Of a DNA stretch of 64,000 nt, positions 1 through 8,694 are shown one piece after another. Source of the DNA: Corynebacterium jeikeium. GTDB lineage: Bacteria; Actinomycetota; Actinomycetes; Mycobacteriales; Mycobacteriaceae. The notes under the pieces are model-generated. The model ran no database searches and was not told where the DNA came from. It saw only the letters and a list, made by a program, of their open reading frames with translations. Position numbers and translations under genes: made by a program. Each line of letters opens with the position of its first letter. The first letter of the stretch is position 1. The DNA lies in the NCBI RefSeq assembly GCF_000738175.1, contig NZ_JFCH01000025.1, forward strand, positions 44,249-108,248. Reading direction: 5' to 3'.

Positions 1-2
1 CG

Positions 3-104
3 GTGATCGGCAGAGAGCTGCCCTTCAGCGCCGCCGCCGAAGGCTACGAGGAAGTCGAGTCGGGCCACGCACTGGGGAAGGTCGTTCTCACTGTGAATGA
101 CTAG
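3..104 (+). CDS. C-terminal end of a zinc-type alcohol dehydrogenase/quinone oxidoreductase (5' end outside window)
   Basis: An open frame runs in from the left edge and gives 33 residues before TAG. The end of the peptide, around EVESGHALGKVVLTV, is the usual terminal strand of MDR-superfamily NADPH:quinone reductases and alcohol dehydrogenases, where a GK(V/I)VL strand closes the catalytic domain. The nucleotide-binding domain lies outside the window, so substrate and exact subfamily cannot be told. The next gene starts 57 bp downstream on the same strand with its own Shine-Dalgarno sequence. Confidence 0.6.
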   Translation: MIGRELPFSAAAEGYEEVESGHALGKVVLTVND

Positions 105-161
105 CGGAAGCGCTAGGCTTCTTCATTAATACGACTCTTTTCTTTACTTAAGGGAGTTTTC

Positions 162-815
162 ATGAAGCGCATGTCTGCCCTAGCCCTATTCACCGTCGCC
201 GCGATGAGTTTAAGCGCCTGCGGATCTGAAGATTCCAACGATGCCGCCGACTCCAGCAGCTCCGCTAACGCCTCTGCACAGCAGGATTCGGCAGCTAAGG
301 ATGAGGCCTCTAAAAAGGACGACAAGGCAGACGAAACCACGCGTGCAAAGTCCACCAAGAAGCCCGGCCCCAACCCCACGGTCCCGGGAGCGAGCGACCA
401 GGCCCCTGAGCCCTCACCAGGCGATGGCTCGAGCTCCGAGCCCCGCAGGAACGCAAGGACAACCCCCAGCAAAGTCGGAGGGGCTTGCGGAACCACTGCG
501 GAAGGCGCCAAGCTCAAAGCGCACGAAGCAACCTCGTGCGAGTTCGCGCAAGCGATCTACCAGACTGCGTTGAAGACTAAGTTCGAACTTTTTGCCTTGA
601 GTCCTGATGCGACGCCAATACCTCGCGCCTCTATTAGCGTCACCAGTCCGGTAAACAACGAATCTTACGACCTGAAGTGCACCATCGGCTCCGCTAACAC
701 CGATATGGACTGCATCGATCAAAGCGACCGCTCTGTAGGTGTAAGCGTCGGATTCCCCAACGCCGGTTATCTCCATCGCGCGATGCCGCAGGTGCTGGCT
801 CTATATAACAGCTAG
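162..815 (+). CDS. secreted lipoprotein of unknown function
   Basis: This 217-aa protein has a short basic N-terminus (MKRM), a hydrophobic stretch and a lipobox LSAC with the lipidated Cys at residue 20, so it is predicted to be exported and anchored outside the membrane. Residues 21-110 are a low-complexity Ser/Asp/Ala/Lys then Pro-rich linker. The C-terminal 110 residues hold four Cys (CGTTAEG, TSCEFA, LKCTIG, DCIDQ), compatible with two disulfides in a small folded domain. AAGGGAG about 6 nt before ATG fixes the start. I do not recognise the domain beyond a general likeness to actinobacterial surface lipoproteins. Confidence 0.75.
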   Translation: MKRMSALALFTVAAMSLSACGSEDSNDAADSSSSANASAQQDSAAKDEASKKDDKADETTRAKSTKKPGPNPTVPGASDQAPEPSPGDGSSSEPRRNARTTPSKVGGACGTTAEGAKLKAHEATSCEFAQAIYQTALKTKFELFALSPDATPIPRASISVTSPVNNESYDLKCTIGSANTDMDCIDQSDRSVGVSVGFPNAGYLHRAMPQVLALYNS

Positions 816-828
816 TCGCCCTCGTCCC

Positions 829-873
829 GACCCCTGCACCCTTCACGGTTCAGGCGGCAGCTAGGCAGGGGTC
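829..873. terminator. possible convergent hairpin between two genes
   Basis: GACCCCTGC (829-837) and GCAGGGGTC (865-873) form a 9-bp inverted repeat with a 27-nt loop between the lipoprotein gene and the converging membrane-protein gene. There is no clear T-run, and the right arm covers the last codons of the minus-strand gene. A role in termination is inferred from position only. Confidence 0.3.
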
Positions 874-1391
874 AGCGCGCCGGCAGTAGCGATCACCGCG
901 AACTCCGCGATCCAGATCCACAGCCAGGGGCGCTTCGGTAGTAATGGCAGCTCCTCTGCCAGTGAAGGCCGCGCGAAGATGGACTGTGTCGCCGAGTCGA
1001 AGGATTCCCACACTTCCCGGTAGTCGGATTCCGTGGCAGCCCACTGCCGAACAGCCTTGGTATCTCGGTTGTTCGCATAAATCCAAAACGATGCCGGTCC
1101 GGCAAACATAAGGCAGTAGAGCACCGCCAGGAAGATCCTTAAGGCACCCTCGACGCCCTCCATCGAGCCGGATAGGATCCCGAACAGCATCATCGCACCC
1201 AGGATCAATGCCAGCCAGGCCGCGATCTTCTTCGCAGTGCTCGGGCGGTACTTCGACAACCGAATGCGACGAGCTTCCAGATCCTGCTCTTCGGATGTAC
1301 GCACGACCTGCCCATCATGTGGATCCTCGTCGGGCATCCAGCCAGCCAGATAATCCTTATCCTGCGGGCGCTGCGGGTCCTTGTAACTCAT
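861..1391 (-). CDS. small membrane protein of unknown function
   Basis: A 176-aa protein starting MSYKDPQRP. The hydrophilic acidic N-terminus (about 60 residues) is followed by two membrane segments (about 63-85 and 90-110) and a final hydrophobic stretch near the C-terminus (WLWIWIAEFAVIATAGAL). An upstream in-frame start at 1433 would add 14 residues without a better ribosome site, so the inner ATG is preferred. It is divergent from the FUSC transporter gene. No family was recognised. Confidence 0.6.
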   Translation of the reverse strand: MSYKDPQRPQDKDYLAGWMPDEDPHDGQVVRTSEEQDLEARRIRLSKYRPSTAKKIAAWLALILGAMMLFGILSGSMEGVEGALRIFLAVLYCLMFAGPASFWIYANNRDTKAVRQWAATESDYREVWESFDSATQSIFARPSLAEELPLLPKRPWLWIWIAEFAVIATAGALTPA

Positions 1392-1527
1392 GGATCTCAG
1401 TGTAGGCATTGCGCCGGACAACCCACAGTTCATTGTTCGATTTCGAGGGCTACACTGTGAATGTCCCTATGACTGTCCCAATGGACGTCCTATTTCGCCG
1501 ACGCATAAGAGGAAACATACAGACGCA

Positions 1528-3276
1528 GTGAGCCAAACCAGCCCCGACCATCAGCCCTCCTCGCCATCACCGCTGTCCCCTAAGCCCCCGCGCAACCCCG
1601 CGGAGTTCCCCATCCCCCAACGCCCGAGCGCTTGGGAACTGTTCAGTACCTTCAACTCAAAGGCCTCGGGCTGGGCTGGTGGACTGCGAGCCGCACTGTC
1701 GTTGCTGATCCCCGGCACTATCGCATGGTCGTTGGGCCACACCGATGCGATGTTGCTAGTTGCTGGAGGAGCGTTCACCGTCATCTACGGCGGCAATCTG
1801 CCGTACCGCATCCGCCTGAAGGTGATGGCGTTCTCCGCCGTCCTGCTGGCCGCCTGCCCCACCATCGCCGCTTGGCTGGGCAAGATGATGTGGGAGCACA
1901 TGGATTCCGGCGGCTCGCATTGGTGGCTACTCATCGCCGGCGTGTACTGCACCTTCCTCTCCGGCGTGTTCACCTACGCACAGAACGCACTGCGCCTGCC
2001 GCCACCGGGCGGCTTCTTCATCGTCATGGTCTCCGGCGGTGCCACGATGATCGCCCGCAACGACCTCAACCCGCTAGCCATCGGCGGTTGGGCCTTGTTC
2101 GGCGCATTCGTCGCCATCATCGTGGGCATGTTCCCCGCCCTGTTTAATCCGCGCGGCCCCGAGCAGCAGGCCATTCGCACCCTTAACAACGCAGTAGCAG
2201 ACTTCGCTGAAGATCCAAGCCCCGGCAACTACTACCTGGCCCGCACTTCCCTCTCCGAGGCGTGGACCACGCTCATGGGCGCGGGCATCGTCTCCGGTGG
2301 CAGGGTCATCCGCGAGTCGCAGCGCGACCTGGTGGTGCAGGTGCAGCAGGCCCGCCAAAAACTCATGTCCGCCAGCGCGCACTCAGGCTACGTGGATACG
2401 GACGAGGACTTCTCCGATACCAACGGCATGGTCGACCCCACCCGCACCGCAATCCCACACCACAAGCCTTCGGTGAAGTACCGCTTCGGCCGTTCACTCA
2501 ATATCCACAGCCATGCGGAGCTCAGCATGGAAAAGGTAGTGCTGGCCAGCCTGGTCTCTTGTGCCATCACTATCTGGTTGGGCCTGGACCGTCCCGACTG
2601 GGGAGTGATCACCGCCCTGCTGATCCTGCAATGGGGTCCGGAGAAGATCCCCGGTACCGTTCGCGGCGTCCACCGTCTCTTGGGCTCCATCCTGGGCATC
2701 GGCCTGTTCGCCATCGCCCATGCCTTCCAGATCGGTGGCCTCCCCCTGCTGTTCTTGCTGGCCGCCTGCCAATTCGCCGCCGAGTTTTTCATCGTCAAGA
2801 ACTATGCGTTCACCGTCATCTTCACCACCCCCATGGCGCTGATGATGGGCAACTCTCTCGACCGCCCGCTCGGCGACGTGGTGATCGACCGCCTCGCCGA
2901 GGTGTGTATTGCGGTTATCTGCTCGTTTATCTTCTTGTGGCTGTGGCGTACTACGTCGGACGCCCACTACCACCGCCGCCTTGCAGGCCACTGCGAAGCG
3001 GCAATGGGTGCCCTGCTGGGCGCCTTGCTGATGAACCCGCCAGACCGCGCGCTCTACGCACGCCGCGATCTGCAGTTCGAGCTGCTCAGCGAGCGCAAAC
3101 ACATGATGAAGATGATCAACAACAACTCGCCCTATGCCCGCAGCATGTGGGCCAGGCACAACCAGCTGCAGCTCACCGGCTATACCCTGCTGGATTATTG
3201 CAACGCCCACGCGGACGAGGAGCTCTCCTTAAGCGAGATCAACCGCCTGGCCGCGGCGGTGCGCCAGCTCGGCTGA
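1528..3276 (+). CDS. FUSC family (aromatic acid exporter-like) membrane protein
   Basis: The 582-aa protein has the FUSC layout: an N-terminal cluster of membrane helices (AALSLLIPGTIAWSL onward), a cytoplasmic middle domain, a second cluster (LVSCAITIWLGLDRPDWGVITALL onward) and a C-terminal cytoplasmic helical part. The RPDWGVITALL segment resembles the conserved (P)YW..lt...vl motif of this family. Family members are thought to export aromatic acids or related compounds; the substrate here is unknown. The frame is open back to 1390, but GTG at 1528 with AAGAGG upstream is the likely start because the earlier part overlaps the divergent gene. The stop lies 21 bp from the converging lepA stop. 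Confidence 0.75.
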   Translation: MSQTSPDHQPSSPSPLSPKPPRNPAEFPIPQRPSAWELFSTFNSKASGWAGGLRAALSLLIPGTIAWSLGHTDAMLLVAGGAFTVIYGGNLPYRIRLKVMAFSAVLLAACPTIAAWLGKMMWEHMDSGGSHWWLLIAGVYCTFLSGVFTYAQNALRLPPPGGFFIVMVSGGATMIARNDLNPLAIGGWALFGAFVAIIVGMFPALFNPRGPEQQAIRTLNNAVADFAEDPSPGNYYLARTSLSEAWTTLMGAGIVSGGRVIRESQRDLVVQVQQARQKLMSASAHSGYVDTDEDFSDTNGMVDPTRTAIPHHKPSVKYRFGRSLNIHSHAELSMEKVVLASLVSCAITIWLGLDRPDWGVITALLILQWGPEKIPGTVRGVHRLLGSILGIGLFAIAHAFQIGGLPLLFLLAACQFAAEFFIVKNYAFTVIFTTPMALMMGNSLDRPLGDVVIDRLAEVCIAVICSFIFLWLWRTTSDAHYHRRLAGHCEAAMGALLGALLMNPPDRALYARRDLQFELLSERKHMMKMINNNSPYARSMWARHNQLQLTGYTLLDYCNAHADEELSLSEINRLAAAVRQLG

Positions 3277-3277
3277 G

Positions 3278-3315
3278 CCTAGTGGGCGTCAATAGACCTA
3301 GTCGGCGTCAGTAGA
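3278..3315. repeat. 19-bp tandem duplication over the lepA 3' end
   Basis: Two adjacent copies (3278-3296 and 3297-3315) of the unit CCTAGTSGGCGTCARTAGA match at 17 of 19 positions. The right copy contains the lepA stop codon and last codons; the left copy lies just past the stop. Each copy carries the dispersed word GGCGTCA. Confidence 0.85.
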
Positions 3316-5148
3316 CAGAGCAGCGACGAAGGCCTCCTGCGGAACAGAAACCGAACCAATGGCCTTCATGCGCTTCTTGCCTTCCTTCTGCTTCTCCAGC
3401 AGCTTGCGCTTACGCGACACGTCGCCGCCGTAGCACTTGGAAAGAACGTCCTTGCGCAGGGCGCGGATGTTCTCGCGGGCAATGATCTTGGAACCAATGG
3501 CGGCCTGCACCGGCACTTCGAACTGCTGGCGCGGGATGAGCTCCTTGAGCTTCACGGTCATCTTGTTGCCGTACCAGTGGGCATTCTCGCGGTGGACAAT
3601 AGCGCTGAACGCGTCCACCGGCTCGCCCTGCAGCAGGATGTCCACCTTCACCAGGTCGGCCAGCTGCTCGCCGGCTTCCTCGTAGTTCAGCGAAGCGTAG
3701 CCCTTGGTGCGAGACTTCAGCTGGTCGAAGAAGTCGAAGATGATCTCACCCAGAGGCATGGTGTAGCGCAGCTCCACGCGGTCCTCAGAGAGGTAATCCA
3801 TGCCGCCCATCTGCCCGCGCTTGGACTGGCACAACTCCATCGTCGCGCCCAGGAACTCCGCAGGCACAATGACGGTCATCTTCACGATCGGCTCGTAGAT
3901 CTCGCGCATCTTGCCGCCCGGCCAGTCCGAAGGGTTGCGCACCATTACCTCGCTACCATCCTCCTTGACCACGCGGTACACCACGGAAGGAGCGGTGGAG
4001 ATCAGGTCCAGGTCGAACTCGCGCTCCAGGCGGGCGCGGGTGATCTCCATGTGCAGCAGGCCCAGGAAGCCACAACGGAAGCCAAAGCCCAGAGCCACGG
4101 AAGTCTCTGGCTCGAAGGTCAGGGAGGCATCGTTGAGCTGCAGCTTCTCGATAGCCTCGCGCAGGTCCGGGTACTGGTCGGCACTGATCGGGAACAGGCC
4201 GGAGTACACCATCGGGGTCGGCTCCTGGTAGCCCTTCAGCGGGGTTTCCGCGCCGTTGACGGCCCAGGTGATCGTATCGCCCACCTTGGACTGACGGACG
4301 TCCTTCGCACCGGTGATGATGTAGCCGACCTCGCCCACTCCCAGGCCCTTGGTCTTCGTTGGCTCCGGGGAAACCACGCCGATCTCCTGAGTCTCGTGGG
4401 TCGCGCCACTGCTCATCATCTCGATCTTCTGGCGGGATTCCAGCCGGCCGTCCATCATGCGTACGTAGGTCACCACACCGCGGTAGATGTCGTACACGCT
4501 GTCGAAGATCATGGCACGGGCGGGGGCATCGGCATCGCCGACCGGAGCGGGAACCAGCTCGCACACCTTATCCAGCAGCTCGGATACGCCCTCGCCGGTC
4601 TTGCCGGATACGCGCAGCACGTCCTCTGGCTCGCAGCCGATGATGTGCGCGATCTCCAGGGAGTACTTCTCCGGATCTGCCGCGGGCAGGTCGATCTTGT
4701 TCAGCACCGGGATGATTTCCAGGTCGTTTTCCATCGCCAGGTACAGGTTCGCCAGCGTCTGCGCCTCGATGCCCTGGGCTGCGTCGACCAGCAGGATGCA
4801 ACCCTCACACGCTTCGAGGGCGCGGGAGACCTCGTAGGTGAAGTCCACGTGACCAGGCGTATCGATCAGGTGCATCACCAGTTCTTCGCCCGCGTGCGCA
4901 CCTGTCTTCGGCACCCAGGGCAGGCGCACGTTCTGCGCCTTAATCGTGATACCGCGTTCGCGCTCGATGTCCATGTTGTCGAGGTACTGGTCGCGCATGT
5001 CGCGATCCTCGACCACGCCGGACATCTGCAGGATACGGTCGGCCAGTGTGGACTTGCCGTGGTCGATGTGGGCAATGATGCAGAAGTTGCGGATCCTCTC
5101 TGGGTCCGTAAACGTCTCTGTGGCGTAATTCTTCTGCTTGGCTGCCAT
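3298..5148 (-). CDS. lepA: elongation factor 4 (LepA), ribosome back-translocase GTPase
   Basis: The 616-aa product is full length. N-terminal GTPase motifs are clear: AHIDHGKST (P-loop), DTPGHVDF (G3) and NKIDLP (G4), followed by EF-G-like domains II, III and V and the LepA-specific C-terminal domain ending in the basic [16 protein letters not shown] region. EF4 binds stalled or mistranslocated ribosomes and promotes back-translocation or assembly. The frame is open 38 codons further upstream, but ATG at 5148 sits behind AGAGGAGGG and matches the family start MAAKQKN. It is divergent from the PemK-like gene. Confidence 0.97.
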   Translation of the reverse strand: MAAKQKNYATETFTDPERIRNFCIIAHIDHGKSTLADRILQMSGVVEDRDMRDQYLDNMDIERERGITIKAQNVRLPWVPKTGAHAGEELVMHLIDTPGHVDFTYEVSRALEACEGCILLVDAAQGIEAQTLANLYLAMENDLEIIPVLNKIDLPAADPEKYSLEIAHIIGCEPEDVLRVSGKTGEGVSELLDKVCELVPAPVGDADAPARAMIFDSVYDIYRGVVTYVRMMDGRLESRQKIEMMSSGATHETQEIGVVSPEPTKTKGLGVGEVGYIITGAKDVRQSKVGDTITWAVNGAETPLKGYQEPTPMVYSGLFPISADQYPDLREAIEKLQLNDASLTFEPETSVALGFGFRCGFLGLLHMEITRARLEREFDLDLISTAPSVVYRVVKEDGSEVMVRNPSDWPGGKMREIYEPIVKMTVIVPAEFLGATMELCQSKRGQMGGMDYLSEDRVELRYTMPLGEIIFDFFDQLKSRTKGYASLNYEEAGEQLADLVKVDILLQGEPVDAFSAIVHRENAHWYGNKMTVKLKELIPRQQFEVPVQAAIGSKIIARENIRALRKDVLSKCYGGDVSRKRKLLEKQKEGKKRMKAIGSVSVPQEAFVAALSTDAD

Positions 5149-5228
5149 TTGCCCTCCTCTTTCGCTTATGCGTAACCCTACTATGCATCGGCCCAGAAGT
5201 AGCAGACGGGGTTTAGCTGCGAACCTTA

Positions 5229-5257
5229 TTACTGTGCGCACGTGGTTCGGGTAATCT
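5229..5257 (+). promoter_or_regulatory. leaderless-type promoter of the PemK-like gene
   Basis: TTACTG (5229-5234), a 17-bp spacer and TAATCT (5252-5257) resemble corynebacterial -35 and -10 elements. The -10 ends exactly 7 nt before the ATG at 5265, so transcription would begin at or next to the start codon. There is no Shine-Dalgarno sequence in the 7-nt gap. Confidence 0.65.
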
Positions 5258-5264
5258 GTCACCT

Positions 5265-5864
5265 ATGGCTGGTTCCGAAGGAAGTGTTGTGGATGTGACG
5301 CCCCCACGGGGGAAATCCCGCAATCCCATTGGGGCCATCAAGGGGTTCTTCCAGCGTTTTTATATCCGCCGTTTCACGCGTAGGCAGGCTCTGAAGCGCG
5401 GCATCGCGGAGCTAAATGCCCATCTTGGGATGGGCGCGGAGTACGCCGGCTTGGCGGGTGACCGGGACGAAACCATCAAAACCGCCAGCCGCGAGCTCGC
5501 TCGCCCCGTCACTTATATTCCGGACATGGATGGGCAGGCGGATGCTGGTGAGGTCGTGTGGGCAGACATCCGCCCGAAGAAGGGCGTGCCCCCTGAGCGG
5601 CGCGCGGTGCTTGTGGTCGGGCGCAAGAGCCACCGGCTTCTCACCCTGCTGATTTCCTCCCGCGAGGAGTACGCTGATCAGCCGATCTGGGTTCCCATCG
5701 GCACCGGGCCGTGGAGCTCCGGCGCGGACCGCGATAGCTGGGTGCGTATAGATAAGGTGCTGCAGGTGCCGGAATCCCACATCCAACGCCGCGGCATTCC
5801 GCTACCCTCCCGCCGCTTCGATCGGGTCGCCAACGTGCTGCGCCAGGAGTACGGCTGGGGCTAA
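5265..5864 (+). CDS. PemK/MazF-like family protein
   Basis: The 199-aa protein has a basic N-terminal extension (about 95 residues) and a C-terminal domain from about residue 96 whose pattern GEVVWADIRP...ERRAVLVVGRK resembles the opening of PemK/MazF toxins (GdVywvdl...RPalVv). The C-terminus (SWVRIDKVLQVPESHI) fits the conserved loop before the last helix. Typical MazF is about 110 aa and has an antitoxin gene upstream. Here no antitoxin lies nearby and the protein is longer, so a housekeeping role may be more likely than a toxin. Conserved next to lepA in corynebacteria as far as I recall. Confidence 0.65.
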   Translation: MAGSEGSVVDVTPPRGKSRNPIGAIKGFFQRFYIRRFTRRQALKRGIAELNAHLGMGAEYAGLAGDRDETIKTASRELARPVTYIPDMDGQADAGEVVWADIRPKKGVPPERRAVLVVGRKSHRLLTLLISSREEYADQPIWVPIGTGPWSSGADRDSWVRIDKVLQVPESHIQRRGIPLPSRRFDRVANVLRQEYGWG

Positions 5865-5887
5865 AAAGCCCCGCCCGGAGCTTTTTG
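5863..5887. terminator. bidirectional intrinsic terminator
   Basis: AAAAAGC (5863-5869) pairs with GCTTTTT (5880-5886) around a GC-rich loop, immediately after the stop of the PemK-like gene. The T-run ends the plus-strand transcript, and the matching A-run makes it work in the other direction too. Confidence 0.75.
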
Positions 5888-6113
5888 CCTTTTCTTTACC
5901 CCTGCTGCTAACATTTCCCGAGTTCACAGTGCTGCTCATAGCAGCCACTCGCACTATCCACTAGTGCAGCGCCGTTGTTGAGACGCACTGCGAGGCCACG
6001 CCGCATCCCACAGGACCTTGGGTGGGGTGTTAGAGACCGCGCGGCCACGGCGGGAGTCCGCTCCCCTGAACAGATTTTTTCCGAAGACTTTTTGAAAGAA
6101 GAGGCACGCCACC

Positions 6114-6377
6114 ATGGCAAACATCAAGCAGCAGAAGAAGCGCGTTCTCACCAACGAGATCGCTCGCAAGCGCAACCAGGCTATCCGTTCCCGCCTGCGC
6201 ACCGAGACCCGCAAGTTCAACGCCGCCGTGGAGGCTGGCGACAAGGAGGCCGCTGAGGCTCAGCTGCGCGTCGCTTCCCGCTTCTACGACAAGGCCGTCA
6301 CCAAGGGCACCATCCACCGCAACAACGCGGCAAACAAGAAGTCCGGCATGGCCGCTCGCTTCAACAAGATGGCCTAA
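6114..6377 (+). CDS. rpsT: 30S ribosomal protein S20
   Basis: The 87-aa basic protein starts MANIKQQKKR and shows the full S20 pattern (NEIARKRNQAIRSRLRT, then ASRFYDKAVTKGTIHRNNAANKKS), a three-helix bundle bound to 16S rRNA. AAGAGG about 9 nt before ATG serves as ribosome site. A 226-nt upstream stretch (5888-6113) holds a probable mRNA leader with a small GGGAG/CTCCC hairpin near 6051; whether S20 regulates itself there is unknown. Convergence with Mtb order holA-rpsT-lepA supports the call. Confidence 0.97.
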   Translation: MANIKQQKKRVLTNEIARKRNQAIRSRLRTETRKFNAAVEAGDKEAAEAQLRVASRFYDKAVTKGTIHRNNAANKKSGMAARFNKMA

Positions 6378-6421
6378 GGTTTATCCGGAGATTCTCCAGC
6401 CGGCACTTGCCTGAATCGAGG

Positions 6422-6498
6422 CCCGCACCCTTCTACAGAGGTTGAGACGTTGCGTCACAAAGCAACAACAGCAACAACCTCCCCCGGGTGCGGGTTTT
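6422..6498 (+). terminator. terminator after rpsT, two nested stems
   Basis: CCCGCACCC (6422-6430) pairs with GGGTGCGGG (6486-6494), followed by TTTTCG. Inside it GAGGTTG pairs with CAACCTC. The result is a long stem behind rpsT with a short T-run. Confidence 0.7.
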
Positions 6499-6589
6499 CG
6501 TTATGCCCTAAGCTTAAGAGCTAGATCAAGGGCTGTTACAGCCTCAGCTGATCGCTGCTAATGACTTTTCAAAGGAGTTCGACAAAGGG

Positions 6590-7627
6590 ATGAAGGATCG
6601 CTTCCGCTCAGCCCTACTCGGCACCGCCCTGGGCGATGCGTGGGGCTACCCGTACTTGAACGAGCCGCAGCCCGACCGCACCCCGCTACCCGATTCGCTG
6701 GTGATCAGCGACGCTACGCAGATGACCCTGGCTCTGTGCGCCGCGATGGCGGAGATCGACGACGGGGACCTGGACCGCGAAGAGGGCATGCAGGCCATCG
6801 GCCAGCACTTCATCAACTACCACGGCGACCGGGACTACGACCGCCACCCCGGCGCGTCGAACACCGAGTCTCTGGAGCGGCTGAGCCTGCTCGGGGCGGA
6901 GCACTGGGACGATGTGGCTACTCACTCGGGCGGCTCCGGTGCCGTAATGCGCGTGGCGGCCAGTGCTTTGCTTGCTCCCGCTGATGAGGGCGTGGGCTGG
7001 TCCGTCCTGCAGGGCATCTTGACTCACGACTCAGGCGTGGCTCGCGCGGCATGCGCCATGGTGGCCTGCATGCTGGCTGCTAAGAAGGGCACCCGCCTGC
7101 TTGACGTCGCAGAGGGCTTGGCCGGCGATGAGAACTTCGATAACGATAGCCTGCTGACCAACGAGGAGAAGCTGGACATCCTCACGGACCTGGACGAAGC
7201 TCTGATTACGGATCTGACCGGCCCCGACGTTCCGTTGAGCGAGCTGATCTCGCGCGTCAGCGCCGTCCACGAGCACCTCACCCCATTCCTGCAGCAGGGC
7301 GACTTTGAGGAGCTCTACCGCAACAGCGGCAAGTTTGTGCAGATTCTGGGCCGTGGGTGGGACGCTGGCTCCTGCACCGCCTCCGCCCTACTGCTGGCGC
7401 AGCTGTACCTGGATAATCAGGATCAGTACGCCCCGCACGACTTCCTGCACGTTGCCGTGAACTGGCCGGGCAATCGCAACACTCGCGCGTCGCTGACCGG
7501 CGCGCTGATCGGCTCTCATCTAGAGGGTGGCGTGGCCGCGTGGGAGGAAACCCGCGAGTACGATTTCGAGTCTCGTTACGACGACGCGGTGCACTGCGGC
7601 GTGTGGAAGGGCTTTAACGCCCGCTAG
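6590..7627 (+). CDS. ADP-ribosylglycohydrolase family protein
   Basis: The 345-aa protein has the DraG/ARH fold signatures: an N-terminal GTALGDAWG, then SDATQMTLAL at about residue 42, GGSGAVMRVAASALL near 120, and a late GNRNTRASLTGALIGS. In the family, the SDDTQ-type Asp/Thr residues and a late acidic motif bind two Mg ions and remove ADP-ribose from proteins, DNA or small molecules. Here the motif reads SDATQ, lacking the second Asp, and the C-terminal D-D-T-type ligand is also altered (NRNTRAS), so metal binding may differ. It has a good AAAGGAG site and stands alone between rpsT and holA. Confidence 0.75.
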   Translation: MKDRFRSALLGTALGDAWGYPYLNEPQPDRTPLPDSLVISDATQMTLALCAAMAEIDDGDLDREEGMQAIGQHFINYHGDRDYDRHPGASNTESLERLSLLGAEHWDDVATHSGGSGAVMRVAASALLAPADEGVGWSVLQGILTHDSGVARAACAMVACMLAAKKGTRLLDVAEGLAGDENFDNDSLLTNEEKLDILTDLDEALITDLTGPDVPLSELISRVSAVHEHLTPFLQQGDFEELYRNSGKFVQILGRGWDAGSCTASALLLAQLYLDNQDQYAPHDFLHVAVNWPGNRNTRASLTGALIGSHLEGGVAAWEETREYDFESRYDDAVHCGVWKGFNAR

Positions 7628-7638
7628 CGCCGTGCCAG

Positions 7639-7704
7639 CTGCGCTATCTGCGCGCTGTCTGCCCGCCAGCACTGCGCTATCTGCGCGCTGTCTTCCCGCC
7701 AGCG
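7639..7704. repeat. 33-bp tandem duplication at the holA 3' end
   Basis: Two adjacent 33-bp copies (7639-7671 and 7672-7704) differ at two positions. The right copy holds the last codons and TAG stop of holA; the left copy lies past the stop and, because the unit is 11 codons, repeats the stop in frame. Confidence 0.85.
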
Positions 7705-8660
7705 ACGTAGGCGATTTTCCGCACCGCGTCTTCTACCGCGAAGTCGGGGTCGGCGCTGTGGCCCTTCACGCCCGCATCGAGCTCCGCGGTGATCTGCACC
7801 GCCTGCGCGATCATGGGGGTGTTCCAGCGCCGGGCGGTGCGGATCGTCTTGTCCAGTTTCCACGGCGCCATGCCGAACTTCGCCGCATCTCGGCGAGAGT
7901 TGATGTTGCCCGCGCCCGCTACCTTCGCAATGTCTGCGATCCCGGTGCTCAATGCGCTGGCCAGCAGCACCGGCGCCACGCCCAGCTGTAGCGCCCGGCG
8001 CGCCAGCGCCACCGCGGCACGGACGTTTCCGGCGATGGCATAGTCGGCTACTTCAAAGCCGCTGACCTCTGCCTTGCCCTGGTAGTAGCGCTTCACCGCT
8101 GCGGCGTCCACGTGGCCGTCCGTATCGGCGATTAGCTGGCTGATGGCGCCGGCCAGCTGGCGCAGGTCGCTGCCCACCACATCCAGCAGCAGTTCGCACA
8201 CTTCGCGGGTCACGCGCGCGCCCTGGCTGCGGAATTCTTGGTCGATGAAGGCCAGCTGCTCGCGGCCCTTGAGCGCCCCGGCTTGGAATACCACCGCGCC
8301 GAGTTTCGGCCAGCTATCCACCAGCTTCTTGTTGCGCCCCTTACCGGTGTGCACGATGATCAGCACCACCCCGTCGGCTGGGTCTTTGATGGCTTGTTCC
8401 AGCAGCCCGACGATCTCCTTGCCCGTATCCTCCACGCCCGTGACGACCACGATGCGATCTTCGGCGAACAGGCTGGGGCTTAGCAGTTCAGCCAGTTCAG
8501 GTGCACTGAGTTCCGAGGCTTTGCGCATCTCTACCGGCAGGTTTGGGTCTCCGCTGGCGGCCCGCGCTTGGTCGACGATGGCCTGCCTGCGCCGTTCGGC
8601 CAGGAAGTCGTCGTCGCCGACGATCAGGTTGATGGGTGCGGGGGGCTCGGGGCGGTTCAT
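7677..8660 (-). CDS. holA: DNA polymerase III, delta subunit
   Basis: The 327-aa protein fits HolA: INLIVGDDDFLAERRR near the N-terminus (clamp-loader delta P-loop-like start), then VVVTGVEDT and a C-terminal helical collar domain (LVARRALQLGVAPVLLASALS, FGMAPWKLDKTIRTARRW). Delta opens the beta clamp during loading by gamma/tau-delta-delta'. It lies 34 bp downstream of comEC, the common bacterial order comEC-holA, followed here by divergent rpsT region. The last codons lie in a tandem duplication. Confidence 0.92.
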   Translation of the reverse strand: MNRPEPPAPINLIVGDDDFLAERRRQAIVDQARAASGDPNLPVEMRKASELSAPELAELLSPSLFAEDRIVVVTGVEDTGKEIVGLLEQAIKDPADGVVLIIVHTGKGRNKKLVDSWPKLGAVVFQAGALKGREQLAFIDQEFRSQGARVTREVCELLLDVVGSDLRQLAGAISQLIADTDGHVDAAAVKRYYQGKAEVSGFEVADYAIAGNVRAAVALARRALQLGVAPVLLASALSTGIADIAKVAGAGNINSRRDAAKFGMAPWKLDKTIRTARRWNTPMIAQAVQITAELDAGVKGHSADPDFAVEDAVRKIAYVAGGKTARR

Positions 8661-8694
8661 GGGTTCGATCTTGCCAGATTGGCGGGCGCGACTT

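Noticed and set aside
3577..5175. 532-codon open frame opposite lepA
   Set aside because: Antisense shadow of a certain gene; Val/His/Leu-rich product without homology signs.
5265..5864. Toxin-antitoxin module
   Set aside because: Only a MazF-like domain is present; there is no antitoxin-sized gene on either side.
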